NCBI GenBank assembly: GCA_038093975.1
Contig: JBBPTG010000006.1
Span: 248,001 to 312,000 of the forward strand
DNA: 64,000 bases
Reading direction: 5' to 3'
Source: Chalciporus piperatus
Lineage: Eukaryota > Basidiomycota > Agaricomycetes > Boletales > Boletaceae
In this document: piece after piece, positions 23,269-33,218 of the stretch
Numbering within the stretch: position 1 is the first letter of the stretch
Layout of the letters: each line of letters opens with the position of its first letter
The notes under the pieces: generated by a model
Seen by the model: the letters and a program-made list of their open reading frames with translations, nothing else
The model's database searches: none
What the model was told of the DNA's origin: nothing
Translations under genes and position numbers: made by a program

Positions 23269-23948
23269 TCATTTACGAGTTGCTCGCCGTATTAAACCAG
23301 CAACTAGAAGTGTGCCCAGTGCAGCCATGCCTCCCGCAAGTGCCATTCCGACGTACCCCTCTGTAATGGAACAATTACGGACGGTTAAACAGATGGAATG
23401 TCAAGAAGACGAACCTTTCGTGACAGCCTGCTCGATGAGAGATGCCAAACTCTGAGCCTGGAGGTTGGTGGGCTCTTTCTGTAATAATATGTCTGGCGCT
23501 CAGAGTGAGAGATGTGTCGAAGCATATACTGGAAAGTACACTGACCGTTGAAGCTTTTTGCATCCGCATAGTTGCCCATCTTATAGTACCCTAGTGCAAG
23601 ATAATAGAGACATTCTCGACGCCGTGTAGGCTCTGTCCGGTATAGATCTACCAGAGGAACTCATGAGAAGATGTATTGCAAGGGGACGTGAATACTCGCC
23701 TTGTAGTAGCCGGACACCTTCCACCTGGTGCTCCCGAACGGGACTCTTCACCAAACCCCATGCATAGTTGAACTTTGTCTGAACAGTAACATGGGACTGA
23801 GCGAGTTCTTTCTGGTACTGCAATCGAAGCACCTGTGGCGAGTTGGATTAGGTGCGAAACAGGAAGTTGTAGGAGCTGCACAAACCTCGAGCTCGTCGTA
23901 TGATAGTGATGCCTCAGCGTCTGCGGCGTAGGGAAGGTGTGTAGCCAT
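23269..23948 (-). CDS. FIS1: Mitochondrial fission protein Fis1, with a GC-AG intron
   Basis: Fis1 is a tail-anchored protein of the outer mitochondrial and peroxisomal membrane that recruits the division machinery. Five exons encode 155 residues: 23948-23886, 23832-23700, 23647-23546, 23492-23415 and 23360-23269. The TPR-like core reads [45 protein letters not shown] and [19 protein letters not shown]. The tail anchor [23 protein letters not shown] is followed by the basic end RRATRK. The second intron starts GCGAGT instead of GTGAGT; using the GC donor is the only way I found to join LLQ to DLYRTEP in frame. The gene shares a 161-base divergent promoter with the U2AF gene. Confidence 0.94.
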
Positions 23949-24109
23949 GGCTGAGCAATAGAAGGAAGCAAAGCAGGACTGCCCGGCTTGACGCAGTTGA
24001 TGGTGCCAGGGGTCTTGTTGCTGATGTCAGCGCATCGGTTCGCTGGGGGTCGGAGTTGGTCCCTTGACTGTAAACCACCAGGTCGAAGAGCAACAAGACA
24101 GTAACAGAC

Positions 24110-26244
24110 ATGGCAGACACGGTCGGTAAGTGACAAAAACCTACAACTTCATCCAGCAGTTTTTACAGGCATCCATAAAAGCCAATTCGTACTCGAGCAG
24201 AGGTACTTGGCTTTCTCCCCCGTTTGCTCGCTTTTTCCCTCTGCGAACGTTGAGCTCATGGTGCATCGTAGCATCCGTGCACTATTTTTTCTTTTTCCTC
24301 CTCTTTTTTTTTTATCAGCTAGCACTTCCCGTGGATGTCACTTGCACCATCAATCAGCTGCCTTCAGCAGCAACACAAGTTACTCACGCACACTGCTTTT
24401 CCTTCTTTTTCTCTAGACCGTCCCGAACGAGGGTACCGTGAGGATCGCGAACGGCGAAGGCACGATGACGGCCATCACAGGCATGATTTCAGAGACAGAG
24501 ACCGGGATGGACATGGGGGCCGTGACAGGGACAGAGACCGCTTCCACCGCGATGATAGACGCGGAGCGCCTCGGGATCACGGTGGGCGCCCGAGAGACCA
24601 CGATGAACACAGACACGCTCATGACGAGGATCGCCGTCGTGACTTCCGACGCGGCGATGAACATGGTCATCGTCGAGGTCGTGGCGACGACGGTGGTGGT
24701 GGCGGTGGCGGCGGCTCTCGTGGCGGACGGGGACGAGGAAAGGACGGTCTCGGCACTCCCGAACGAAGGTCCCCTACCCCTGAAGGTACTGTCCCGCTAT
24801 CTCAAAGAAAAAGAAAAGCGTCCGGTTGGGATGTTCATGCCCCCGGATACGAGCAATATTCTGCCATGCAAGCCAAGCAAACAGGTTGGTTTTCTTGGTA
24901 TACATTTGGGACTTGTTTACAATACCTCTCCGCAGGTCTTTTCAACTTGCCGGGTGCTAACCGCACTCAGGTGCCACCAATCCTTAGCATTGCCGGACTT
25001 CCACCCCCGATTCCGGTGCAGACATTCGGTATGGGAATCGGCAGCAACCCCAACCTCTCTAGGCAATCGCGTCGCTTGTACATCGGTAGCATCACTTCGG
25101 ATGTGAACGAACAGAATCTGGCCGACTTCTTCAACTCCAAGATGATCGAGATGAATATCGGAACCGGTGGACCAGGGAACCCCGTCCTTGCCGTGCAGTG
25201 TAATTATGAGAAAAACTACGCTTTCGTGGAGGTGAGTCTCGTTCCTTCGTGTTTTATGGACTATTCTCATTGCGACCTTAGTTCCGCAGCGCCGAAGATG
25301 CGACAGCAGCTATGGCATTCGATGGTATCATCTTCATTAACGGCCCTCTCAAAATTCGTCGACCCAAAGATTACGGTGGCATTGAAATGACTGCTGCGCC
25401 TAGCGTCCATGTTCCAGGAGTCGTGTCCACGAACGTCCCAGATTCGATCAACAAAGTATTTGTTGGTGGGCTACCAACTTACCTAAACGAGGAGCAGGTA
25501 CAGGAGCTCCTCAAGAGTTTCGGCGAACTCAAAGCGTTCAATCTTGTTCGTGAGAACGGCAACGGAGCTTCGAAGGTTAGTCCTAGGTCACTCTTTTGTC
25601 TCAATCGACTTGACCCTCTCTTTCAGGGATTTGCATTCTTCGAATATGTCGATGCCTCTGTTACTGACGTCGCTATTCAAAGCTTAAACGGCATGGAGCT
25701 TGGAGACCGTTATCTAGTCGTTCAAAGGGCTTCTGTAGGCGCAAAGCCTGGGCAGCCGACCTTATATGACCAATTCCCAGAAATTCCCCGACCAATCATG
25801 CCGGCTGGCGAAAATAACACTACAGATGCACGGATTCTACTTCTGCTTAACATGGTTACCCCAGAAGATCTCGCCGACGATCAGGAATACGGTGATATCT
25901 ATGAAGACGTGAAAGAAGAATGCTCCAGGCATGGACTTGTGGACGATCTTCGCATTCCCCGACCTGTTAAAAAGGACAAGTCGAAGTGGGCACCTGGAGA
26001 GCCTGGTATGCAAACTGCCATTGATGCGCAGAGGGCAGATGAGGCTGCCGGAGTTGGAAGGGTGTATGTGAAGTTTATTGAAGGCGAAAGTGCCCAAGCT
26101 GCTCTCAAGGCTCTGGCAGGACGGTCCTTTGCTGGACGTTCTATCGTCGCGACTGTCCTTAACGAAGACAGCCAGACCACTCCCCCTCTCAACATTATCT
26201 TTGCTCCACAACCAGATGCACCACCTCCCCTTCCCGACTCATAA
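24110..26244 (+). CDS. Splicing factor U2AF large subunit (U2AF65)
   Basis: The protein binds the polypyrimidine tract at 3' splice sites and recruits U2 snRNP. Exon 1 is short (24110-24125, MADTV); exon 2 begins at 24417 after a long 291-base intron. An N-terminal Arg/Asp/His-rich region replaces the classical RS domain. It is followed by SQRKRKASGWDVHAPGYE, which fits the linker before RRM1 (RRLYIGSI ... KNYAFVEF), RRM2 (NKVFVGGLP ... KGFAFFEY) and the C-terminal UHM (RVYVKFIEGESAQAALKALAGRSFAGR), with the RxF-type GRSFAG loop. Introns at about 24883, 25231 and 25576 were placed by frame. Stop at 26244. The repetitive RD region also leaves a spurious open frame at 24438-25106, which is not a gene. 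Confidence 0.93.
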
Positions 26245-26414
26245 TCTGTGTATTGCCCAAAGGCTATAGGGTTTGGGTAATGTTGACAATAGCTATGTCT
26301 CGCTTTCTGTATGTAGTCGTGATACTCGATTGTTTCTTGCTCCGTCATCTTTCCAGCTTGCCGTGACGTTTGATTACCTTCCTTGGTGTGTTTAGTGATG
26401 AGGGTAACCCACGT
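26245..26414. other. 3' flank of the U2AF gene
   Basis: A short spacer between the U2AF stop codon and the aminopeptidase relic. No feature is seen. Confidence 0.4.
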
Positions 26415-26661
26415 TGGACATGAACAGATCAGAAACATATCGCTACATTGAAAATGAGAGAAGAGGTCTCCTTGACCTCCAATCTAGCAGGATATTTGAA
26501 TCGATAAATCCTCCAGTGTATCTGCGCGCTCACTCGATGTTAGTGAGACCTTCGAAAATCTCTTACTCGAGGTCGGTCTTGATGGTGAGATCATAATGAA
26601 TTGACAAGACGTCTAAGGGTAGTCGAAAGTTGCCTCCAGAGTCCTGTCCGCTACCGGCCAT
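26415..26661 (-). pseudogene. Decayed 5' fragment of an M1-family aminopeptidase gene (Ape2/Aap1 type)
   Basis: On the minus strand an ATG at 26661 starts MAGSGQDSGGNFRLPLDVL, then SIHYDLTIKTDLE. This is the N-terminal signature of fungal puromycin-sensitive-type M1 aminopeptidases (RLP.NVxPxHYDLxIxTDLE). A plausible intron follows (GTAAGAG ... CTAAC ... CGCGCAG, about 26566-26520). After it comes EYTGGFIDSNILLD in one frame and LEVKETSSLIFN in another, the pieces expected of the next family block but separated by a frameshift. The rest of the roughly 880-residue enzyme, including the HExxH active site, is absent. Retention of the intron argues for a DNA-level duplication, not a processed copy. 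No function is likely. Confidence 0.6.
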
Positions 26662-27045
26662 TGTAGAGAAGAGACGCCTGTGAACGCGAGTAGTTGGCCC
26701 AAAGGTGAAAATGCGAGTGCTACTGAGGGGTCAAGCAGTGCCTTGGTCCCCACTGTTCTGATTCACGACCGGTAACTTGACTTAGACTCGAGCTCCCCTG
26801 AGTTGCATGTGTTGTGTGCCGCGGCATCCGGATCGCGGGGGACCACATGGTCAACGACGAATCCGTAAGAACACATGGTCACCTGGGGCTCATTTGATAT
26901 CTCTTCAAGGTATCTTGGGCATCACTGGGAATGAGATGCAGCACGAAATAAATCCATTTGACTGTGGGGTTCAAAGGCAGTGTATGACACAGAGCCCGCT
27001 CACCGAACACAGTACACTACGTCCTGTGCCTAGTTGACCACCACC
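26662..27045. other. Intergenic between the aminopeptidase relic and COX23
   Basis: These 384 bases show no supported exon or RNA gene. The open frame at 26807-27037 on the plus strand overlaps nothing conserved and is treated as chance. Confidence 0.45.
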
Positions 27046-27483
27046 CTATGTTGGAGTTTGGCGACCACGCTGGCGGTCTGCTCTTCTTTGGTCAATCTGA
27101 AGGTTGGCATGTGGAATCAGTGGGGCCACAAGACAAGACGGGACAAAACAATACATACCCATGCCTTCTTGCAATCCCTGTAGGCCCGAAAGTATTCCAT
27201 ACACTTATCTCGATCGTGGCCGTTTTGGTCCATACAAGCGAGAGACGCCTTGGACGCGTCCTCGCACGGGCTGCAAGGAATTAGCCTTCTTTCTTGGGGC
27301 TATCTCGCAAGGACATTACTCTGTGTACTCTGTGTATGCCTTACGAGCCTAAGTGTCCGGAGAGCCATGCGGTTAGAACTACCACACGAGGGTAAAAGAT
27401 GATCATCCCACAGTAAATTTGGCGTAGTAGTCCTTTGGTTTCACATTTTGCTCTGGTGGTGGCAATGGACTTTCGGAAGGCAT
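27046..27483 (-). CDS. COX23: Cox23-type twin CX9C mitochondrial protein
   Basis: Cox23 is a small intermembrane-space protein needed for cytochrome c oxidase assembly, imported through Mia40. It is too short and too split to appear as one open frame. Four exons give 84 residues: 27483-27412, 27348-27329 (20 nt), 27270-27159 and 27096-27046. The sequence starts MPSESPLPPPEQNVKPKDYY. It continues through a block with C-EDASKASLA-C and C-MEYFRAYRD-C, a perfect twin CX9C pair, and ends KKAWIDQRRADRQ. The 20-nt exon supplies ARKAYTD, which precedes the first cysteine block as in relatives. CHCH proteins such as Cmc1 and Cox17 are alternatives, but YFRAYRDCKKAW followed by QRR fits Cox23 (CHCHD7). 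Confidence 0.87.
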
Positions 27484-27879
27484 GGTGGCCGGAAGAGAAC
27501 GCATTTCAAGATGCAGGCCTGAATAACATAGATGTCCTAAATGGAATTGGCCCCTGACCGGGCTTGGATCGGGCTAAATCTATGCAGGGTAAAACCAGTT
27601 GTAGCTCCAGCTCAAGACAAGAAGCAATTTTCGACATCTAACACCGATCACACTCGACGACCGAAGAAGATCAACCGGTGGACGGCACGCGGCGCTTCAT
27701 TCCATCACCTCTGGTAGCATCTGACTGGTTAGCCGTCGACGCAGGATTTTTTGGTCCTCTCCGTCATCCGAATGCTCACTCGAAATACAATCGACGAGCC
27801 TAGGGAAGATTGGTATTACCACCGCATGATAGTCGACTCGACGCCTGGACTCTCACTGAAACTACTGACACAAAGAATC
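27484..27879. other. Intergenic between COX23 and RPF1
   Basis: This 396-base spacer separates two minus-strand genes and presumably holds the COX23 promoter and the RPF1 terminator. No exon or RNA gene is supported. Confidence 0.45.
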
Positions 27880-29250
27880 TCATAGCAAAAAAGTCCGTCT
27901 TGTAGTTTCCAGCTCGGGCTAGACAACCAGCAGTTCTCAGTATCAACTATCAATCAAAGTCCAAAGAGATAACGAACCTTCCACTGCCATAGGAAATCGT
28001 TATCCTTCGGGGGGCAGTTGGTGGACGACGACGCTTCGGGTTTCGTTTCGCTGTCTCTGGCAGCCTCCGACTCCCCTTTGGCGAGCTCGGCCTCTTCTGT
28101 ACCCACGGAGATTTCCAAAGCTTCGGGAGAAGCACCAAAGTTCTGGACAGCAGGTATTCCCTTTTTCACCCATTTCAGCTTGAGGGTAAAGCGGGGACCT
28201 ATCTCCTGCAGCGCAACCTTTTCGGGAGATCGGAATGCATATCTTCATCCACCATGAGCGCTACGAGCGACAGCACCTAAAATGACCTGTGGCTTACCTG
28301 TGTCTTCGGAAGAATAGGAAGTCTCGCTGATTATGCAAAGTCACGACTTGGCGTCCCTGGAACTCCGGGAGAGGTGGGAATAAAGTTTGGAACATCCGTC
28401 CAATAGCATGACCAACACTAGTAGAAAAATTGTTGAGAACAAGCTCCGGGTTATGTGGTGTTGCTCTGGCATGTCCCTAGGAGGAGTTAGCCCTTCACCG
28501 AGTGGGACGAGGGCACGGCCTACATAGATTTGTTTTGTTAGCTCTATCGACGTGAGTTTGAAATAGGCGACTGGTCCATTGGGGAGGTAAGTGAGAGTGA
28601 TTGCATCTAACCAGGCTGTTAAGGCTGATAAGACAGATGTTGGAAGAAAACACCGACTGGGCTTCTTCATATCTTCGTTTACAACAAGCAAATGTTTGTA
28701 CCCTCGCCCGGCCGCCCACCCGGCAATGCGACCCATCTCAAATCCTTTTCCCTTCTTCCTGCGAATATACTCCGCACCAGGGAAGACACCAACCAGTTCG
28801 TCGCAGAAGTCGTATGTTGCCTTTGAGGCTTTTGGAGATGTCGTGATAAGGACCTTGGGTGGGATCGTCGGGTCATCATCAAAGTTGAAGTAACGCGAGA
28901 ACGGATCCGAAGAAATGTCGCTGTTCAATTCCTCCACTTGTATCGACGAAGAACCTTCTGGTCTTTTCGACGACGGCAACATTGCAGGGTCATTTTCGCG
29001 GGAGTTATCCAGCGTACAAGGGACATTCTCCGCTTGTCTTTTCTGTCACGATATGATGTATGGTATGGATAAGTTCGTCGAGTAGAATAAGATTACCAAC
29101 CTTCTTGGCAGCGGGATCACTGGCCTCCTCCTTGGCTCGGGCGAGTCGTTTTTGGAGCTTTTGCTTGTTTTTCGCCTTCTTGTGTTTTTCCGCTACTTCT
29201 TGCCTCTTGACCTTGTTCTTAATCAAGGAAGGTTGTATTCGTGGGGCCAT
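27880..29250 (-). CDS. RPF1: Ribosome production factor Rpf1 (Brix domain)
   Basis: Rpf1 is a nucleolar assembly factor for the 60S ribosomal subunit. The start [24 protein letters not shown] (29250) leads a very basic N-terminal coil, then an acidic stretch. The Brix domain runs from [21 protein letters not shown] through [76 protein letters not shown] and [16 protein letters not shown]. An Ala/Glu/Ser-rich tail precedes the last short exon ([12 protein letters not shown], stop at 27880). Six exons were joined; introns fall after KK (about 29100), KKP, QIY, HR and WK. The gene shares a 141-base divergent promoter with the p24 gene. Confidence 0.93.
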
Positions 29251-29391
29251 GATATCAATCAAGAGGAAAGTAGGAGAGATGTCGATTTACGATTTGCATT
29301 GATCACCTCCGTCACGTGATCTGAAGGATTGTTGCAAGCGTGGAGGTCATTGTCGTTGTCAAACACTACTTTGCGCGTTCATCGTCGCAGG

Positions 29392-30214
29392 ATGTTCGCA
29401 TTCCGCCCTGCAGGTTTACTACTACCACTATTATACTTTCTGACGACAGTCAACGCCCTTCATTTCTATCTCGACGCGAACGAGAAGCGGTGCTTCATTG
29501 AGGAACTTCCCTCCAATACTGTGGTCGAGGGTGCGTGTTTGCACGAGCCACTTATTGAGAGGCCATATGAGTTGACTGTTTTTACAGGGCATTACAAGGC
29601 ACTAGAATGGCAAGAAAGAATGCAGTCCTATGTGCTCGAGCCAGACCTAGGCATTGTCGTGGAGGTAGAGGTGTGTCAACGGTCAGACCTCATTAGACGC
29701 TTCGTGAGATTCAAAATTGTGGGCAATTAGGAAATGGAGACTGGTCACAATGTCGTCCAGACTCGTGGACCACCGGACAGTCGGTTTACCTTCACCTCGC
29801 ATGATTCTGGCGACCATCAAATATGTCTATCCACAAACTACACATCGTGGTTCTCGAACACACACATCAAGCTCTACCTCGATATCATCGTTGGCAGCAC
29901 GAAACCAGACATCGAGAGTGACCGTAGCCATGTGTCGGAACTTGCAGGCAATGTCCGCGACCTGAACCAAAAGCTGGAGGACGTCCGTCGCGAACAGCAA
30001 TACCAGCGGGAGAGGGAAGCAGACTTTCGTGATTTGAGTGAGACGACCAACTCCAAGGCTGTTTGGTACAGCTTGATGCAGATCATCGTCTTGGTCGCCA
30101 CCTGTACATGGCAGCTGAAGCATCTCAAAGTAAGGTTCTTTAACCCGTGAAGGAGACCGGCACGTTGATGAAGCTTCCTTTGTTTTGTAGCGATTCTTCC
30201 AGGAAAGAACTTAG
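29392..30214 (+). CDS. p24 (emp24/gp25L) family ER-Golgi cargo receptor, alpha-type (Erp1-like)
   Basis: p24 proteins select cargo, including GPI-anchored proteins, for COPII and COPI vesicles. The start MFAFRPAGLLLPLLYFLTTVNA (29392) is a cleavable signal peptide followed at once by LHFYLDANEKRCFIEELP, the GOLD-domain start. After two introns come ICLSTN and the coiled coil (ELAGNVRDLNQKLEDVRREQQYQREREADFRDLSE). The membrane segment is WYSLMQIIVLVATCTWQLKHLK. The last exon (30191-30214) gives the cytosolic tail RFFQERT. The diphenylalanine COPII signal is present, but the dilysine retrieval motif common in alpha-type p24 is not visible. If the last intron were read differently the tail would change, so tail function is uncertain. 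Confidence 0.9.
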
Positions 30215-30805
30215 TGTTATTGTAGATTTCTACTTTATTGGATTTGCCCATTGCCTCGTTGTGAACTTGCATTCTGCTTGGCCCTGCTTCCCGAGCGTCA
30301 TTGAGGTCATGAGGCAGAGACAAAAGCGGTTGGCTCTCCTTCGATGCTTACAGGAACACTTGTCAGGCACCGTGTTCAAGCATTCACCGCCATCTGTCCT
30401 GACCCTGGCATGACAGTTCTGGGTTCGTCAAAGATCAACAATCGATCCACTAATAGATCAAGTTCTTGCAATCCTCTCGCATTCTACGAATTTTTCAAGT
30501 ACATTATCCTGGTATCTGAGTGGTGCAGGTGGTCTGGGACAGCTCTCTGAAAGGAAGGCTTGCTGGGCCAAGGGGTGACCAGACTGCTTAACTGGGCTAT
30601 CGATCTAGGATGGTGACAGTCCCGTATGAACAACTTTGACAGAAGTTTGAAGTTTGACACCAGTGTCAATGACAGGGGCATATGCGTGCTGATATTCCCA
30701 TGGGTCCATAAGGACCGATTCTCGCCCTCGGGTGAATAAAACCAGGTTCCCTTCCGACTGTGGTGTCTCCCGGAGTGCTCTGATCCCCTCTTGTCCCAGC
30801 GATCC
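30215..30805. other. Intergenic between the p24 gene and the SLC35F-type gene
   Basis: The 591-base spacer lies between two plus-strand genes. A minus-strand frame at 30605-30853 (82 codons) overlaps the next gene's start and shows no family features. A short inverted repeat (TTGACAC / GTGTCAA, near 30654-30669) is present. Nothing else is supported. Confidence 0.45.
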
Positions 30806-32636
30806 ATGGACACCAAACATGACTATGAAGATGGCGTTGTAGCCTCCGTTCAATCCGACGCCTCGACGCTAGATGATAGTCTACCTGTTCGGCCGCTGAT
30901 CGATTATTCCTCCTTTGGCGCCTTTACCCACAGTGTTTGGGCTCGCTGGAAGAGTCTGTGGACGAAACGCTTCATTTTCTCGTTGGTCGCTGGACAAGTG
31001 GTATCATTCTGCATCACGGTAACGAATATCACGACTACGGAGCTCGTGAACAGGAACTGGGCCCTATCGACCACCCAGACATGGTTCTTGTGAGTGTCGA
31101 ACGTTTTCCATTTTCTGTTCCTAGCAAACGTCCTGACTTGCCGCCCCACAGGTATTTCTCGCTTTTCGTGATTTACACCCCATATACGATATACAAGTGT
31201 GCGTGTAGATAAGAGTTGTCCAGGTGTATGACTCACAATGATGCACAACAGACGGCTTAGGAGGGTGGGCACGAATGGTCTGGCGCGACGGGTGGAAATG
31301 TATGTCCCCCGAATGACTTCCTTCCTTCTTCTTATAATACATCCCCTGCAGACCTCTTCCTTGCAGCTTGTGACGTGGAGGGCAACTTCCTCGCTGTAAA
31401 GGTAGTTGATTTACAGTACGAAGATAGTTCAAGTTGACTGACAAGTTGTTCAGGCATACATTTATACCGATTTATTGTCATGCATGCTGCTGGATGCGTA
31501 AGTACTTCAGTTACATGTTTCACCTGACCTTACCCTTTCCAGCTGGGCTATACCCGTGTGTTTGTTCTTCTGTTGGGTTTACATGCGAACCAAGTACCAC
31601 TGGACACAATTGCTCGTGAGTGACATGATATTCTTTTGGTCGGTATTGACCGTTTTAACGACCCTTGGTATCATTAGGGTGTTCTCGTTTGTGTTGGAGG
31701 ACTCGGCATGCTCGTCGCATCTGATATGCTGACGGATAAGAATTGGGTAGCCTCCAACAAAGGCAAAGGCGATGCCTTTATGATCGTCGCCGCAACGTTG
31801 TACGGTTTCAGTGAGTTTTCAATCTTCCTCTAGCGTTATATATGTAAGACATCTTTCGCAGCGAACGCAACGGAGGAATTTTTTGTTAGGAGAAGACCCC
31901 TTTACGAGGTACAATCTCTGCTCATTATACCTTCCGGTAACTCACCCTCGTAATGACAGGTTGTTGGCCAAATGGGTATGTGGGGAACGATAATCAATGG
32001 GATTCAAGCTTCTGCTCTAGAGCACTATGGCTGGACGCAAGCCTCATGGAATGGTGCAACCAGTAAGTCTAGACCTATCTCCTGCTCCGCGCAGCAAGGC
32101 ACTTACATCCATGTCAGTCGGTTTATTGTTGGCCTATACCGCCGGTAAGTACATGCTTCTGAGCACGCCTAGCAATTCGTTCACTTAAGCTCTTTAGCTA
32201 TGTTTATTTTGTATACCACTGCCCCGCTGCTATACCGCTCCGCTTCATCGGGATTCTACAATATCAGCTTGCTTACCAGTGATTTCTACGGTCTTCTGTT
32301 TGGTACGTGTTGACACCTTCATTCATGAGAATCCAGATGCTGACAACCGTCAAGGCCTGTTCCTATTCGTAAGTTTCACCCTACCGCGATGAAGCGCATT
32401 TTCATAGGTGTGATACAGCACTTTTCGCCGTTCTGGCTCTATTTCCCTGCTTTCGCTGTCGTCGTCGTCGGTTTGATCATCTATTTCTGGCATGCGACCC
32501 GTGAGCTTCATTGAGCTTTTTGCGGTCTGGAGCGAGCACTGATGCATAGCCTGTCAAACTATAGCGGAGGAACAAGGTAAACTAGATCCTCAGAGGCCAG
32601 ATTACATCCGCCGCAGCCAACCGATGGAAGTTTAGA
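30806..32636 (+). CDS. Solute carrier family 35 F1/F2-like membrane transporter (DUF914)
   Basis: A drug/metabolite-transporter superfamily protein with about ten membrane segments. The start MDTKHDYEDGVVASVQSD (30806) gives an acidic cytosolic N-terminus. The signature block is DVEGNFLAVKAYIYTDLLSCMLLDAWAIPV, closely matching SLC35F proteins (DVE.N.L.VKAYQYT...LLD). Other segments are FIFSLVAGQVVSFCI, LLGVLVCVGGLGMLVASDML, AFMIVAATLYGFTNATEEFFVRR, IGLLLAYTAAMFILYTTAPLLY and FPAFAVVVVGLIIYFWHAT. More than ten short introns interrupt it, several inside membrane segments. The tail is polar and ends SQPMEV at 32636. The transported substrate is not known for fungal members; a human relative moves queuine-type substrates, which cannot be assumed here. 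Confidence 0.85.
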
Positions 32637-33218
32637 GCCTTGTATCACGCCGTCGGCAACGATATTCAAATTCTAGTGCTACTACGAATCCGAGATGTAT
32701 AAATGTAAATGCAGGTACGGAGTACATGCTGAACGAATGAGTATAACGTGGTACAATCCCTCTGCATAAGTTTGGTGATAGTGATGAAAAGTGGGAGACA
32801 TGTCAAGCACACATGTCATTGAAATACCTTGGGCGTTTGGCAGCGTAACCGATCATAGCGAAGCGGCCAAGAGCTGCTGCGGGGGTCGCGACCCGTCGAG
32901 GATCCCCGTTTTCGGTATGAATCATGGACGAACAAAGTTTACCATTGCGCCCTGACACGGCAAACGCAACTTGAATGCGGAAGGCTTGGAACGGTTTTTC
33001 GATCCCATGAGAAAGCACAAGTAGTATCGTCTCTGGTTATGTTTTGCTCCCAGGAGACAATGTCTAACGGTCATGTTGACAGTCCCGGACCGTATGAAGT
33101 CCAAACTTTAGCTTGGAAGTTCCCGCTAATGGACCGGGGACAGCGCGAGCCTTCGATGTCCTAGATGCTGAACATGGACTATGAACTGTGTTTCAGAAGC
33201 CAGCCACCGTAAAATGGA
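32637..33218. other. Intergenic between the SLC35F-type gene and the F-box pseudogene
   Basis: The 582 bases contain short minus-strand frames (for example 32803-33018) with no recognisable motif or continuing homology. No feature is supported. Confidence 0.45.

Noticed and set aside
24438..25106. 222-codon open frame overlapping the U2AF gene
   Set aside because: It is a shifted frame of the repetitive Arg/Asp/His-rich coding sequence; the U2AF frame carries all RRM motifs.
30605..30853. 82-codon minus-strand frame
   Set aside because: Overlaps the start of the SLC35F-type gene and shows no family features.
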